Below are positions 8,102 to 16,778 of a stretch of 64,000 nucleotides of DNA, piece by piece. Source of the DNA: Actinobacteria bacterium OK074. GTDB taxonomy: Bacteria > Actinomycetota > Actinomycetes > Streptomycetales > Streptomycetaceae. The notes under the pieces were generated by a model that saw only the letters and a list, made by a program, of their open reading frames with translations, did no database searches and was not told the origin of the DNA. Positions within the stretch are counted from its first letter, which is position 1, and each line of letters opens with the position of its first letter. Position numbers and translations under genes: made by a program. The stretch spans positions 1 to 64,000 of the forward strand of contig LJCV01000198.1 of NCBI GenBank assembly GCA_001298575.1, written 5' to 3'.

Positions 8102-9111
8102 CCGCCGTACAACTGCTGATCGCGTTGCTGACGCTCGTCGTCAACGCGTTCTTCGTGGGCGCCGAGTTCGCGCTGATCTCCGTGCGCCGCAGCCAGATCG
8201 AGCCGCACGCCGAGCGGGGCGACCGGCGGGCGCGCGGGGTGCTGTGGGGCCTGGAGCACGTGTCGGCGCTGATGGCGGCGGCGCAGCTCGGCATCACCCT
8301 GTGCACGCTGGTCCTCGGTGTGGTCGCCGAGCCCGCGATTGCCCACCTGCTCGAACCGGCGTTCCACTCGCTGGGCGTGCCCGAGGGCGCGGGCCACGCG
8401 GTGTCGTTCGTGATCGCGCTCGCGCTGGCCACGTATCTGCACATGCTGCTCGGCGAGATGGTGCCGAAGAACGTCGCACTCGCCGAACCGGTGCGGACGG
8501 CGCTGCTGCTCGGCCCGCCGCTGGTGGCGCTCGCGCGCGGCCTGCGCCCGGTGATCTTCACCATCAACGCCTTCGCGAACGCCCTCCTCAAGCTGCTGCG
8601 GGTGGAGACGAAGGACGAGGTCGCGGCGGCCTTCTCGGACGACCAACTGGCCCGCCTCGTACAGGACTCCGGCGAGGCCGGGCTGATCGACGAACGCGCC
8701 CAGGAGCGCCTGCACGACGCCCTCGAACTGGGCCGCCGCCCGGTCCGGGACGTCGTCCTGCCGCTGGAAAGCGTCGTCTACGCGTGCGTGGGCATCACCC
8801 CGGAGGAGCTGGAGCGGCTGTCGGCGGAGTCGGGCTTCTCCCGCTTCCCGGTCGTCGACGAGGTCCGCCGGATCGTCGGCTACCTGCACGTCAAGGACGC
8901 GCTGGACGCGGCCCCGCGCGACGAGCCGTTCACCGTGGCCCAGATGCGCCCGATCGCCCGGGTCCGCGAGGCCACCCCGCTGGACGACGTCCTCACGGCG
9001 ATGCGGGCCAGCCGTACGCACGTGGCGGCGGTCCTCGGCGGCGACGGACGGATGGCGGGGCTGGTGACGATGGAGGACGTGCTGCGGGAGCTGTTCGGGC
9101 AGCCGGTGTGA
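8098..9111 (+). CDS. CNNM/CBS-domain membrane protein, short form
   Basis: A 337-residue paralogue of the preceding gene. It has the CNNM membrane domain (helices from residues 1-160, with GEMVPKN, the counterpart of GELVPKN in the long form) and a CBS pair, but it stops after ...GLVTMEDVLRELFGQ and lacks the CorC_HlyC domain. The GTG start overlaps the upstream TGA. Paired long and short CNNM genes are a recurrent actinobacterial arrangement, and the natural inference is a two-subunit complex. Confidence 0.88.
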   Translation: MTAVQLLIALLTLVVNAFFVGAEFALISVRRSQIEPHAERGDRRARGVLWGLEHVSALMAAAQLGITLCTLVLGVVAEPAIAHLLEPAFHSLGVPEGAGHAVSFVIALALATYLHMLLGEMVPKNVALAEPVRTALLLGPPLVALARGLRPVIFTINAFANALLKLLRVETKDEVAAAFSDDQLARLVQDSGEAGLIDERAQERLHDALELGRRPVRDVVLPLESVVYACVGITPEELERLSAESGFSRFPVVDEVRRIVGYLHVKDALDAAPRDEPFTVAQMRPIARVREATPLDDVLTAMRASRTHVAAVLGGDGRMAGLVTMEDVLRELFGQPV

Positions 9112-9199
9112 GTGCACGCCCGCACCCAGGTGTGGTCGGCGGGGCTCCCGGGTCCCGACCGACCACCGGGTATGCGCGGTCGGTACCATCGCCTCTGCC

Positions 9200-10003
9200 A
9201 TGCAGACGAACGCCGCGCGGACGCACGCGCCCTTCACCAGCCTCGTAGCCGTCGGTGACTCCTTCACCGAGGGCATGTCCGACCTGCTGCCCGACGGCTC
9301 CTACCGCGGCTGGGCCGACCTCCTCGCCGCCCGGATGGCCGCGCGCACGCCCGGTTTCCGGTACGCCAACCTGGCCGTGCGCGGCAAGCTGATCGGGCAG
9401 ATCGTCGACGAGCAGGTGGGCCCGGCGGCGGCCATGGGCGCCGATGTGATCACGCTGGTGGGCGGCCTCAACGACGCCCTGCGGCCCAACTGCGACATGG
9501 GCCGCGTGCACGCGCTGCTCACCGAGGCGGTGGAGCGGCTCGCCCCCGCGTGCAAGCAGCTCGTCCTGATGCGCAGCCCCGGCCGCGAGGGCCCGTTCAT
9601 GGTGCGCTTCCGCCCGCGCATGGAGGAACTCTTCACCGCGATCGAGGACCTGGCCGAGCGGCACGGGGCCGTGGTCGTCGACCTCTACGGGGCGCCCGCG
9701 CTCGGCGACCCGCGGATGTGGGACGTGGACCGGCTGCACCTCACGGCGGAGGGGCACCGCCGGGTCGCGGAGGCGGTGTGGCAGACGCTCGGGTACGAGG
9801 CCGAGTCCGCCGAGGGCACGGGGTGGCGCACCCCGATGCCGCCGACCCCGCCGCCGGGCTGGACCGCGCGCCGCACCGCCGACGCGCGTTTCGCCCGGCA
9901 GTACCTACTGCCGTGGATCGGCCGCCGGCTGACCGGCCGCTCGTCGGGCGACGGCCTGGCACCGAAGCGGGCGGAACTCCTGCCGTACGAGGACCCGGCG
10001 TAG
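9200..10003 (+). CDS. SGNH/GDSL hydrolase
   Basis: A 267-residue lipase/esterase-like protein. Block I is VAVGDSFTEG (nucleophile Ser near residue 20), block III is GGLNDA, and block V is DRLHLTAEGH, which supplies the Asp-His pair. No signal peptide is visible, so the enzyme is probably cytoplasmic. The last 60 residues are a basic extension (RRTADARFARQYLLPWIGRRLTGR) outside the fold. The substrate is unknown. It is followed 10 bp later by the DUF4326 gene. Confidence 0.88.
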   Translation: MQTNAARTHAPFTSLVAVGDSFTEGMSDLLPDGSYRGWADLLAARMAARTPGFRYANLAVRGKLIGQIVDEQVGPAAAMGADVITLVGGLNDALRPNCDMGRVHALLTEAVERLAPACKQLVLMRSPGREGPFMVRFRPRMEELFTAIEDLAERHGAVVVDLYGAPALGDPRMWDVDRLHLTAEGHRRVAEAVWQTLGYEAESAEGTGWRTPMPPTPPPGWTARRTADARFARQYLLPWIGRRLTGRSSGDGLAPKRAELLPYEDPA

Positions 10004-10013
10004 TCCCCCCCTC

Positions 10014-10370
10014 GTGACCACCACCCGGGTGATCAACCTCAGAGGCCGCATCCACGACTTCGGCCCCCGGCTGGAACGCGCCCCCGAGGACGTCGTCTAC
10101 GTCGGCCGCCGCTGGACCCTGGGCGGCTGGGACCTCCCCCGGCATCCGCTGTACAACCCCTTCGCGTACGACACCGCGACCCGCAGGCGGGACGGCACGC
10201 GCGCGGAGGTGATGGCACGGTACCGCGCGTATCTGCTGGAGCGCCCGGACCTGCTGGCCCTGGTGCCCGCGCTGCGCGGCCGGACACTGGCGTGCTGGTG
10301 TGCGCCCGAGCTGTGCCACGGGGGTGTGCTGGCACGGCTGGCCGATGGGGGCGGGCAGCCGCGCCCGTAA
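10014..10370 (+). CDS. DUF4326 domain-containing protein
   Basis: A 118-residue protein matching DUF4326: an N-terminal VVYVGRRW...GWDLPRHPLYNPF, a middle segment with R-Y-R-A-Y-L, and the closing L-x-G-K/R-x-L-x-CWCAPELCHGGVLA cysteine motif (residues 95-112), which could bind a metal. The function of the family is not known to me. The GTG start lies 10 bp after the hydrolase stop. It converges with the secreted protein gene, leaving five bases between stops. Confidence 0.8.
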   Translation: MTTTRVINLRGRIHDFGPRLERAPEDVVYVGRRWTLGGWDLPRHPLYNPFAYDTATRRRDGTRAEVMARYRAYLLERPDLLALVPALRGRTLACWCAPELCHGGVLARLADGGGQPRP

Positions 10371-10375
10371 GCCCG

Positions 10376-10744
10376 TCAGGGGTAGAGCACCACGGAGTTG
10401 ACCGGGGTGAAGTTGGTCCACCAGCCTTCGCCCGGCCCCATGTCGTCGTAACAGGTGCCCCCTCCGTTGTAGCCGGTGCACAGTTTGGCGCGCGCGCCGC
10501 CGGTCTGGTTGTTGAGGATCCAGTGGTAGTTGAACTGGTTGCTCAGGTTGTGGGCGCCGTAGGTGTACCAGCTCACGCTCGGCGACACCGGAGGGCTCTG
10601 GCCCTCGGGGTAGAGGCAGACCCATCCGTCGTTGCAGTTGTACCAAGGGGCATCGGGCTTGGCCTGGGCCGGGCCGACGGCCACGACGGCGGCGGTGGCG
10701 AAGGCTGCCGCGACGACGGCGGTCCGGCGGAATCTCATCCTCAT
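10376..10744 (-). CDS. Secreted cysteine-containing protein, peptidase inhibitor I36-like
   Basis: A 122-residue precursor with a Sec signal: basic MRMRFRRT, a hydrophobic stretch to about residue 25 and an AQA cleavage site. The mature part has four Cys (NCNDGWVCLYP, LCTGYNGGGTCYDD) and many Tyr, Trp and Asn. This is the crystallin-like pattern of peptidase inhibitor family I36 and SMPI-type Streptomyces proteins. GAGGGG lies before the ATG. An inhibitory role is family inference only. Confidence 0.7.
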   Translation of the reverse strand: MRMRFRRTAVVAAAFATAAVVAVGPAQAKPDAPWYNCNDGWVCLYPEGQSPPVSPSVSWYTYGAHNLSNQFNYHWILNNQTGGARAKLCTGYNGGGTCYDDMGPGEGWWTNFTPVNSVVLYP

Positions 10745-10899
10745 GATGGTCCCCTCGTGTTGGTCGTACGTCTGCTCTGCTGGTCCGGGCCAGTCTCCCG
10801 CCGGGCCGAAGGCGGGGGTACGTCTTTCGACCCAGCCCGAAAAGCGCAGGTCATGCCCACCTCACAACGGGCGCGTCGGGCCCGGCCCCGGCCCCCGGG

Positions 10900-10905
10900 T
10901 AGACT
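10900..10905 (+). promoter_or_regulatory. -10 box of purB, probable leaderless transcript
   Basis: TAGACT ends eight bases before the purB GTG. A start site 7-9 nt downstream of the hexamer would coincide with the start codon, and no Shine-Dalgarno exists. No good -35 is visible in the GC-rich stretch upstream. Confidence 0.45.
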
Positions 10906-10913
10906 CCCTGCAC

Positions 10914-12356
10914 GTGACATCTGCGCCCGCCAAGCCCCGCATCCCGAACGTCCTCGCCGGAAGGTACGCCTCCGTCGAGCTGGCGACCCTCTGGTCCCCC
11001 GAGCAGAAGGTGCGCCTGGAGCGGCAGCTCTGGCTCGCCGTGCTGCGGGCCCAGAAGGACCTGGGCATCGAGGTGCCCGGGACCGCGCTCGCCGACTACG
11101 AGCGGGTCCTCGACCAGGTCGACCTGGCCTCGATCGCCGAACGCGAGAAGGTCACGCGGCACGACGTGAAGGCGCGGATCGAGGAGTTCAACGACCTCGC
11201 CGGGCACGAGCACGTGCACAAGGGCATGACCTCGCGCGACCTCACCGAGAACGTCGAGCAGCTCCAGATCCGGCTCTCGCTGGAGCTGGTCCGGGACCGT
11301 ACGGTCGCCGTGCTGGCGCGGCTGGCGAAGCTCGCGGGCGAGTACGGCGAGCTGGTCATGGCCGGCCGTTCGCACAACGTGGCCGCGCAGGCCACCACCC
11401 TGGGCAAGCGCTTCGCGACCGCGGCGGACGAACTCCTCGTCGCGTACGGCCGGGTCGAGGAGTTGCTCGGCCGCTACCCGCTGCGCGGCATCAAGGGACC
11501 GGTGGGTACGGCGCAGGACATGCTGGACCTGCTGGGCGGGGACGCGGGCAAGCTCGCGGAGCTGGAGCAGCGGATCGCCGCCCACCTCGGCTTCGCGCAG
11601 GCGTTCACGTCGGTGGGCCAGGTCTACCCGCGCTCGCTGGACTACGAGGTCGTGACGGCGCTCGTACAGCTGGCGGCGGCGCCGTCGTCGATCGCGAAGA
11701 CGATCCGGCTGATGGCCGGGCACGAACTGGTGACCGAGGGCTTCAAGCCGGGCCAGGTCGGCTCGTCGGCGATGCCGCACAAGATGAACACGCGCTCCTG
11801 CGAACGCGTCAACGGCCTGATGGTGATCCTGCGCGGCTACGCGTCGATGACCGGCGAGCTGGCGGGCGACCAGTGGAACGAGGGCGACGTGTCCTGCTCG
11901 GTGGTGCGCCGGGTCGCGCTGCCGGACGCGTTCTTCGCGCTCGACGGCCTGCTGGAGACGTTCCTGACCGTGCTCGACGAGTTCGGCGCCTTCCCGGCGG
12001 TGGTCGCCCGCGAACTGGACCGCTACCTGCCGTTCCTGGCCACGACGAAGGTGCTCATGGGCGCCGTGCGGGCGGGGGTCGGCCGGGAGGTCGCGCACGA
12101 GGCGATCAAGGAGAACGCGGTGGCGACGGCGCTGGCGATGCGCGAGCAGGGCGCCGAGCGCAACGACCTGCTCGACAAGCTGGCGGCGGACGACCGACTG
12201 CCGCTGGACCGTGGGCAGTTGGACGCGCTGATGGCCGACAAGCTGTCGTTCACGGGTGCGGCGGCCGACCAGGTGGCGGTCGTCGTCGGCCGGGTCGAGG
12301 AGATCGTCAAGCAGCGCCCGGAGGCGGCCGGTTACACGCCGGGGGCGATCCTCTGA
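10914..12356 (+). CDS. purB: Adenylosuccinate lyase
   Basis: A 480-residue enzyme of the fumarase/aspartase superfamily. It cleaves SAICAR to AICAR in purine synthesis and adenylosuccinate to AMP. The superfamily signature GSSAMPHKMNT is at 283-293, and the catalytic-loop and substrate motifs HDVKARIEEFN, GHEHVHKGMTSRDLTEN and GRSHNVAAQATTLGKR are all intact. Length is normal for the actinobacterial PurB branch. The GTG at 10914 is chosen because the conserved APAKPRIPNVLAGRYAS N-terminus begins there. The stop overlaps the next gene by four bases (CTGA). Confidence 0.97.
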   Translation: MTSAPAKPRIPNVLAGRYASVELATLWSPEQKVRLERQLWLAVLRAQKDLGIEVPGTALADYERVLDQVDLASIAEREKVTRHDVKARIEEFNDLAGHEHVHKGMTSRDLTENVEQLQIRLSLELVRDRTVAVLARLAKLAGEYGELVMAGRSHNVAAQATTLGKRFATAADELLVAYGRVEELLGRYPLRGIKGPVGTAQDMLDLLGGDAGKLAELEQRIAAHLGFAQAFTSVGQVYPRSLDYEVVTALVQLAAAPSSIAKTIRLMAGHELVTEGFKPGQVGSSAMPHKMNTRSCERVNGLMVILRGYASMTGELAGDQWNEGDVSCSVVRRVALPDAFFALDGLLETFLTVLDEFGAFPAVVARELDRYLPFLATTKVLMGAVRAGVGREVAHEAIKENAVATALAMREQGAERNDLLDKLAADDRLPLDRGQLDALMADKLSFTGAAADQVAVVVGRVEEIVKQRPEAAGYTPGAIL

Positions 12357-12901
12357 CGCGGTTCACCCGGGAGGAGCTGGAGGCCGCCCGCGACCGTCTG
12401 GTACCGGACCTGGTCGCGGACGGCCTGCGGGTCCTCTTCTGCGGCATCAACCCGGGCCTGATGACGGCCGCGACGGGCCACCACTTCGCCCGCCCCGGCA
12501 ACCGCTTCTGGCCGGTCCTGCACCTGTCCGGCTTCACGCCCCGGCTCCTGAAGCCCGCGGAACAGGGCGAGTTGCCGTCGTACGGCCTCGGCATCACCAA
12601 CGTGGTGGCCCGCGCGACCGCCCGCGCCGACGAGCTGTCCCCGGCGGAGTACCGCGAGGGCGGCCGCCTGCTGACCCTCAAGGTGTCCCGCCTGCGCCCG
12701 AGTTGGCTGGCGGTGGTCGGCGTAACGGCCTACCGCGCAGCCTTCGCCGACCGCACGGCCCAAGTGGGCCCACAGGAGCGCACGTTCGGCGACACCAGGG
12801 TGTGGGTCCTGCCCAACCCGAGCGGTCTCAACGCGCATTGGACGGCGGCGACGATGGCGGAGGAGTTCGGCCGGCTGCGGGAGGCGGCGGGCTCTTCCTG
12901 A
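12353..12901 (+). CDS. Mug-type G/T(U)-mismatch DNA glycosylase
   Basis: A 182-residue uracil-DNA glycosylase superfamily protein. GINPG at 31-35 is the Mug/TDG motif I, in which Asn replaces the catalytic Asp of family 1. GHHFARPGNRFWPVL follows, and LPNPSGLNAHW is motif II near the C-terminus. It excises uracil or thymine mispaired with guanine. No ATG, GTG or TTG exists at the family's expected N-terminus. The frame begins T-R-F-T-R-E-E-L directly after a CTG that overlaps the purB stop as CTGA, so a CTG start is proposed. Translation is probably coupled to purB. Confidence 0.85.
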   Translation: MTRFTREELEAARDRLVPDLVADGLRVLFCGINPGLMTAATGHHFARPGNRFWPVLHLSGFTPRLLKPAEQGELPSYGLGITNVVARATARADELSPAEYREGGRLLTLKVSRLRPSWLAVVGVTAYRAAFADRTAQVGPQERTFGDTRVWVLPNPSGLNAHWTAATMAEEFGRLREAAGSS

Positions 12902-12940
12902 GCAAGGGCGCCATCCCGCATAAGCAAGGGCCCCATCCCG
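12901..12940. repeat. Two near-identical 18-bp direct repeats in a convergent intergenic gap
   Basis: AGCAAGGGCGCCATCCCG (12901-12918) and AGCAAGGGCCCCATCCCG (12923-12940) differ at one base and lie 22 bp apart, between the glycosylase stop and the end of the oxidoreductase gene. They may belong to a termination region. No function is evident. Confidence 0.4.
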
Positions 12941-12957
12941 TAAGGGAGCCGTCTCCG

Positions 12958-13935
12958 CTACGGCACCAGCAAAACCCTCCCCATCCGCCCCCGATCCTCA
13001 AGCAGCCGGTGCGCCTCCGCCGCGTCGGTGAGCGGGAGTTGGGCGTGTACCGCCGTGCGCAGGCGGCCGGCCAGTGCGTGTTCGGTGGCCTCGGTGATGT
13101 CCTGGCGGGCGGCCTCGGGGGCGGCGGCGCGTTTGGCCAGCAGGGAGAAGCCGGTCAGGGACTTGAGGGCGACCAGGCTCAGGGGCGGTACGCCGGTGAA
13201 GTCGCCGCCCGCGAAGCCGTAGACGACGGCGCGGCCCTGCGGGGCCAGCAGGTCGACGCTCTGGCGCAGGGTCTCGCCGCCGACCGAGTCAAGGACGACG
13301 TCGACGCCCCGCGGGGCCGCCTTGCGGACCTGGTCGGGCCAGTCGTCGGCCCGGTGGTCGACGGCGGCGTCGGCGCCGTACGCGCGGACGAAGTCGAACT
13401 TGTCCGGGGAGCCGACGGCGGCGACGACCGTGCCCGCGCCCAGCAGTTTCGCGAACTGTACGGCGAGGTGGCCGATGACCCCCGCGGCGGCGTGCACGAG
13501 CACGGTCTCGCCGGGTGCGAGCCGTCCGGCGCGCAAGGTGGCGAGCGCCACGGGGGCGGCGGTGGGCAGGATGCTCGCCCCGGCGTCGTCGAGCCCGGCG
13601 GGCACCTCGGCGAGCCAGGCGGCCTCGGTGACGACGTGGTCGGCGTAGGCGTCCTCGGCGACCAGTGCGGCCACCCGTCGGCCCACGAGCGCGGGATCGG
13701 TGCCGGGGCCGACGGCCTCGACGGTACCGACGACGTCACCGGTGAGCCTGCCCGGCAGCGGTCGCTGGTAGATCGCGCCGGCGGCGGGCCCGGTCCGGAT
13801 CTTCGTGTCGACGAAGTTCGCCCCGATCGCCCCGGCGCGGATCAGCACCTCGCCGGGCCCGGGTTCGGGGAGATCCGCCTCCTCGACCCGGAGCACTTCG
13901 GGGCCCCCGTACTCGTAGTAGCGCACGCGTCGCAT
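12958..13935 (-). CDS. Quinone oxidoreductase-like zinc-independent MDR dehydrogenase
   Basis: A 325-residue medium-chain reductase. It begins MRRVRYYEYGGPEVLRVEE, typical of the quinone oxidoreductase branch. The NADPH-binding VHAAAGVIGHLAVQFAKLLGAGTVVAAVGS motif lies near 143-172. The catalytic-zinc Cys/His ligands of alcohol dehydrogenases are absent, as expected for this branch. GGAGG precedes the ATG. It is divergent from a TetR gene across a 97-bp region holding two operator-like palindromes, which suggests electrophile- or quinone-inducible expression. Confidence 0.88.
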   Translation of the reverse strand: MRRVRYYEYGGPEVLRVEEADLPEPGPGEVLIRAGAIGANFVDTKIRTGPAAGAIYQRPLPGRLTGDVVGTVEAVGPGTDPALVGRRVAALVAEDAYADHVVTEAAWLAEVPAGLDDAGASILPTAAPVALATLRAGRLAPGETVLVHAAAGVIGHLAVQFAKLLGAGTVVAAVGSPDKFDFVRAYGADAAVDHRADDWPDQVRKAAPRGVDVVLDSVGGETLRQSVDLLAPQGRAVVYGFAGGDFTGVPPLSLVALKSLTGFSLLAKRAAAPEAARQDITEATEHALAGRLRTAVHAQLPLTDAAEAHRLLEDRGRMGRVLLVP

Positions 13936-13963
13936 GGCATCCTCCAGGGGTGACGGAAGTTTA

Positions 13964-14016
13964 AGTGGACCGGAGGTCAAGTTATGTGCCCGACCGTACT
14001 GGACCGGCGGTCCAGT
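13964..14016. promoter_or_regulatory. Paired TetR operator between oxidoreductase and regulator
   Basis: A perfect 19-bp palindrome ACTGGACCGGCGGTCCAGT (13998-14016) and an imperfect copy AGTGGACCGGAGGTCAAGT (13964-13982) have centres 34 bp apart. Both share a GGACC-N3-GGTCC core. They sit in the divergent promoter region, where repression of both genes would be expected. Confidence 0.6.
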
Positions 14017-14032
14017 TGTCCACGGGTGTGCC

Positions 14033-14653
14033 ATGCCGGGTGAGGCCCCCGCGGCGGAGGGACGACGACGCGCGCGTGCCGACGCCGTGCGCAACCGGCG
14101 GGCGATCCTGCTGGCGACCGAGGAACTCCTCGCCCGGCACCGGCCGGAGCAGATCTCCATGGAGCAGGTGGCCGCCGCGGCCGGGGTCGGCAAGGGCACG
14201 GTCTTCCACCGTTTCGGCAGCCGGATGGGTCTGATGGTGGCCCTGATGCAGGAACGCGCCCTCGCCCTGAGCGAGGACGTCGCCTCCGGACCGCCGCCCC
14301 TGGGCCCCGGGGCACCCCCGCGCGAACGCCTGCTCGCCTTCCTGGACGCCGTCGTCGACGTCGTGGCCCGCAACAAGGGCCTGCTGGCGGCCCTCGGCCA
14401 CGCCGCGTCGACCACCCACAAGGTGGCCACGGACGACGACCACCGGGACCATCCCGTCTACCGCTCCTGGCACACCCACGTCAGCGCCCTGATCGCCCGG
14501 CAACGCCCCGACGCGGACGCCGACACCCTGGCCCACCTCCTGCTGGCCGGCCTGACCAGCGAACCGGTCCAGCGCCTGCTGGAGGAGGGCGGAGGGGACC
14601 GGCTGTCGGCCGCGTTGCGGGTGGTGGCGGTCGGGGTGCTCGACGGAGGGTAG
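14033..14653 (+). CDS. TetR family transcriptional regulator
   Basis: A 206-residue repressor. The N-terminal HTH spans about residues 20-65 with SMEQVAAAAGVGKGTVFHRFGSRMGLM, the canonical TetR recognition-helix pattern. The C-terminal ligand domain is all-alpha. The HTH is strikingly similar to that of the second TetR in this window (54949-55626): both have V-G-K-G-T-V-F-x-R-F-G and a following GPPPLGPG segment. The two are probably paralogues with related operators. It divergently controls the quinone oxidoreductase. Confidence 0.88.
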   Translation: MPGEAPAAEGRRRARADAVRNRRAILLATEELLARHRPEQISMEQVAAAAGVGKGTVFHRFGSRMGLMVALMQERALALSEDVASGPPPLGPGAPPRERLLAFLDAVVDVVARNKGLLAALGHAASTTHKVATDDDHRDHPVYRSWHTHVSALIARQRPDADADTLAHLLLAGLTSEPVQRLLEEGGGDRLSAALRVVAVGVLDGG

Positions 14654-14771
14654 GCCGGGGGGGTAGGCGGGGCGGGCCTTCGGTGCGGCCCGTGCCGCTC
14701 TCGCCCCCGTGCCCCGCGCCCCGATCCGAGTATCATCCGCCCATCATCCGCACGAGCTGGGAGGACCGACC

Positions 14772-15929
14772 TTGGCGCGGCTGACCGGTGGGGACCCCTC
14801 GCTGTTGCGGCGGATCAATTCCGCGGTGGTGCTGGACGCGTTGCGGGCCGCCGAGTGTGCCACGCTCACCGAGGTCGCCCGGGTGACCGGGCTGTCCCGG
14901 CCCACGGTGGAGGCCGTGGTCGAGGGGCTCGGCGAGGCCGGGCTGGTGGTGGAGACGGTCGCCGACGACGGTGGGGCGCGGTCGCAGGGGCGGCCCGCGC
15001 GGCGGTTCCGGTTCCGGGCCGAGGCGGGGCATCTGCTGGGGCTCGACGTCGGCGCCCACCGGGTCACCGCGCTCCTCACCGACCTCGGCGGCCGTGAGCT
15101 GGGCACGCTCTCCAGGGACGTGTCCGAGACCGCGTCGGCCGACGAGCGGCTGGAGCGGCTGCGCGGCACCGTCGCCGAACTGCTGCGCCGTGCCGGTGTG
15201 CCCCGCGGGTCGCTGCGTGCGGTCGGGGTGGGCAGCCCGGGGATCGTGGAGGGCGACGGGACCGTACGGCTGTGCACGGCGCTGCCCGGCTGGACGGGGC
15301 TCGCGCTGGGCGAGCGGCTGAACCGTTCCTTCAAGTGCCCCGTGCTGGTCGAGAACGACGCCAACGCCGCCGCCGTGGCCGAGCACTGGAAGGGCGCCGC
15401 GACCGACTCCGACGACGTCGTCTTCGTCCTCGCCGGGCTCAGTCCGGGCGCCGGTTCGCTGATCGGCGGACGGCTGCACCGCGGCTACGGCGGCGCCGCC
15501 GGGGAGATCGGCGCGCTGCACCTGCTGGGCCGGGAGGCGACCCCCGAGGCGCTGCTGTCGACCACGGGGCGGCCCCTGCATCCGCTGGACGAACAGGCCG
15601 TCGCCGAAGTGCTCACCCACGCGCGTGAGGGCGACCGGCTCGCCCGCGAGGCCGTCGACCGCTTCGTGCGGCGTCTCGTGCACGACGTGGCGGCACTGGT
15701 GCTGGCGCTGGACCCCGAGCTGGTCGTGATCGGCGGCCGGCCCACGGGCCTGGACGGCGTCCTCGATCCGCTCCGCCGCGAACTGGCCCGCTGCTGCCTG
15801 CGCCCGCCCCGCGTGGCCCGTTCCCTCCTGGGCGGGGCCGCCGTCGCGACCGGTGCGCTGCGGCTCGCCCTCGACCACGTGGAGGCGGAACTGTTCGCCG
15901 TCGAGGGGACGTGGCGGGGCGGCCCGTGA
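14772..15929 (+). CDS. ROK family transcriptional regulator
   Basis: A 385-residue ROK protein. A winged HTH is at about residues 12-65 (LTEVARVTGLSRPTVEAVVEGLGEAGLV). The sugar-kinase ATP-fold part follows: LGLDVGAHRVTALLTDLGGRELG, VGVGSPGIVEGDG and VENDANAAAVAEH. The ROK zinc signature CxCGxxGCxE is missing. At that place the sequence reads GEIGALHLLGREATPEALLSTTG without cysteines. The TTG start has GGGAGG seven bases upstream. It is convergent with the GntR gene. Likely a sugar-responsive repressor. Ligand unknown. Confidence 0.85.
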   Translation: MARLTGGDPSLLRRINSAVVLDALRAAECATLTEVARVTGLSRPTVEAVVEGLGEAGLVVETVADDGGARSQGRPARRFRFRAEAGHLLGLDVGAHRVTALLTDLGGRELGTLSRDVSETASADERLERLRGTVAELLRRAGVPRGSLRAVGVGSPGIVEGDGTVRLCTALPGWTGLALGERLNRSFKCPVLVENDANAAAVAEHWKGAATDSDDVVFVLAGLSPGAGSLIGGRLHRGYGGAAGEIGALHLLGREATPEALLSTTGRPLHPLDEQAVAEVLTHAREGDRLAREAVDRFVRRLVHDVAALVLALDPELVVIGGRPTGLDGVLDPLRRELARCCLRPPRVARSLLGGAAVATGALRLALDHVEAELFAVEGTWRGGP

Positions 15930-15957
15930 CCGCCGCCGTGACCGGGTACGCCGCCCG

Positions 15958-16719
15958 TCAGGACGCCCGGCGCTCCGGGCCGTCGTGGATCTCCACCGCT
16001 CCCTCGTCCCCGAACGTCAGGCGGCACGTGTCAGCGCGGTACGTGGCGACCGAGACCGCCGCCGTGCAGCCCTCGGCGTGGAAGCGGGTGGTGACGACCA
16101 GCACGGGCGCGCCCGGCAGCCGGTCCAGCTCCTTCGCGTCCTCGGCCCGCGCCGAGCCCAGCTCCACGGCCCGGTCCCGGCCCTCCAGCTCCAGGCGCTG
16201 GAGTTCGCGCAGCACCGCACGCGCGCGTGCCGTTCCGGAAGGCGTGTCGATGGCGGTCAGGTCCGGTACGGACACGGCCGGGACGTAGAGCAGTTCCGCG
16301 GCGACGGGCTGGCCGCGGCTGACCCGGGAGCGGCGCACCACGTGCACCTCCTCCTCCCGGCCGGTCTCCAGCGCGTCCGCGACGGCCGCCGGCGGCACCA
16401 CCGTGGCGCAGCCCTCGGTCTGCCAGGCGTCGCCCGCCGTGCCCGGCCAGGTGTGCCGCGCCGGTCCGACGGCCACGCCCACGCGCGGGGGCGCGACGGT
16501 GGTGCCGACGCCGCGACGGCGCTGGAGGCGGCCTTCGAGTTCGAGCTGTTCGAGGGCCTGGCGCAGCGTCGCGCGGGCGACCCCGAACCGGGCCGCGAGG
16601 TCGCGCTCGTTGGGCAGGATCTCGCCCACGGAGAACTCGGAGTCCAGTGCCTCGCTGAGCACGGTCTTGAGATGCCAGTACTTCGGCTCCGGCACCGGTT
16701 CCAGCTGCGTGGTCCCCAC
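15958..16719 (-). CDS. GntR family regulator, HutC/DasR-type with UTRA domain
   Basis: About 253 residues. The N-terminal winged HTH contains PKYWHLKTVLSEALDSEF and GEILPNERDLAARFGVARATLRQALEQLELEGRLQRRRGVGT, a textbook GntR motif. The C-terminal UTRA effector domain runs from about residue 80 to the end. The GTG at 16719 is preferred because GGGGGA lies just upstream and relatives begin with a similar short lead. A GTG at 16749 is also possible. A promoter and DasR-like operator lie 90 bp upstream, which suggests autoregulation. The effector is probably a phosphorylated sugar, by family. Confidence 0.85.
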   Translation of the reverse strand: MGTTQLEPVPEPKYWHLKTVLSEALDSEFSVGEILPNERDLAARFGVARATLRQALEQLELEGRLQRRRGVGTTVAPPRVGVAVGPARHTWPGTAGDAWQTEGCATVVPPAAVADALETGREEEVHVVRRSRVSRGQPVAAELLYVPAVSVPDLTAIDTPSGTARARAVLRELQRLELEGRDRAVELGSARAEDAKELDRLPGAPVLVVTTRFHAEGCTAAVSVATYRADTCRLTFGDEGAVEIHDGPERRAS

Positions 16720-16778
16720 CCTGTCCCCCACCCTGTCCTCCGCGATCACCGTGGCACGGCGGCGTTTTCAGCGCCCTT

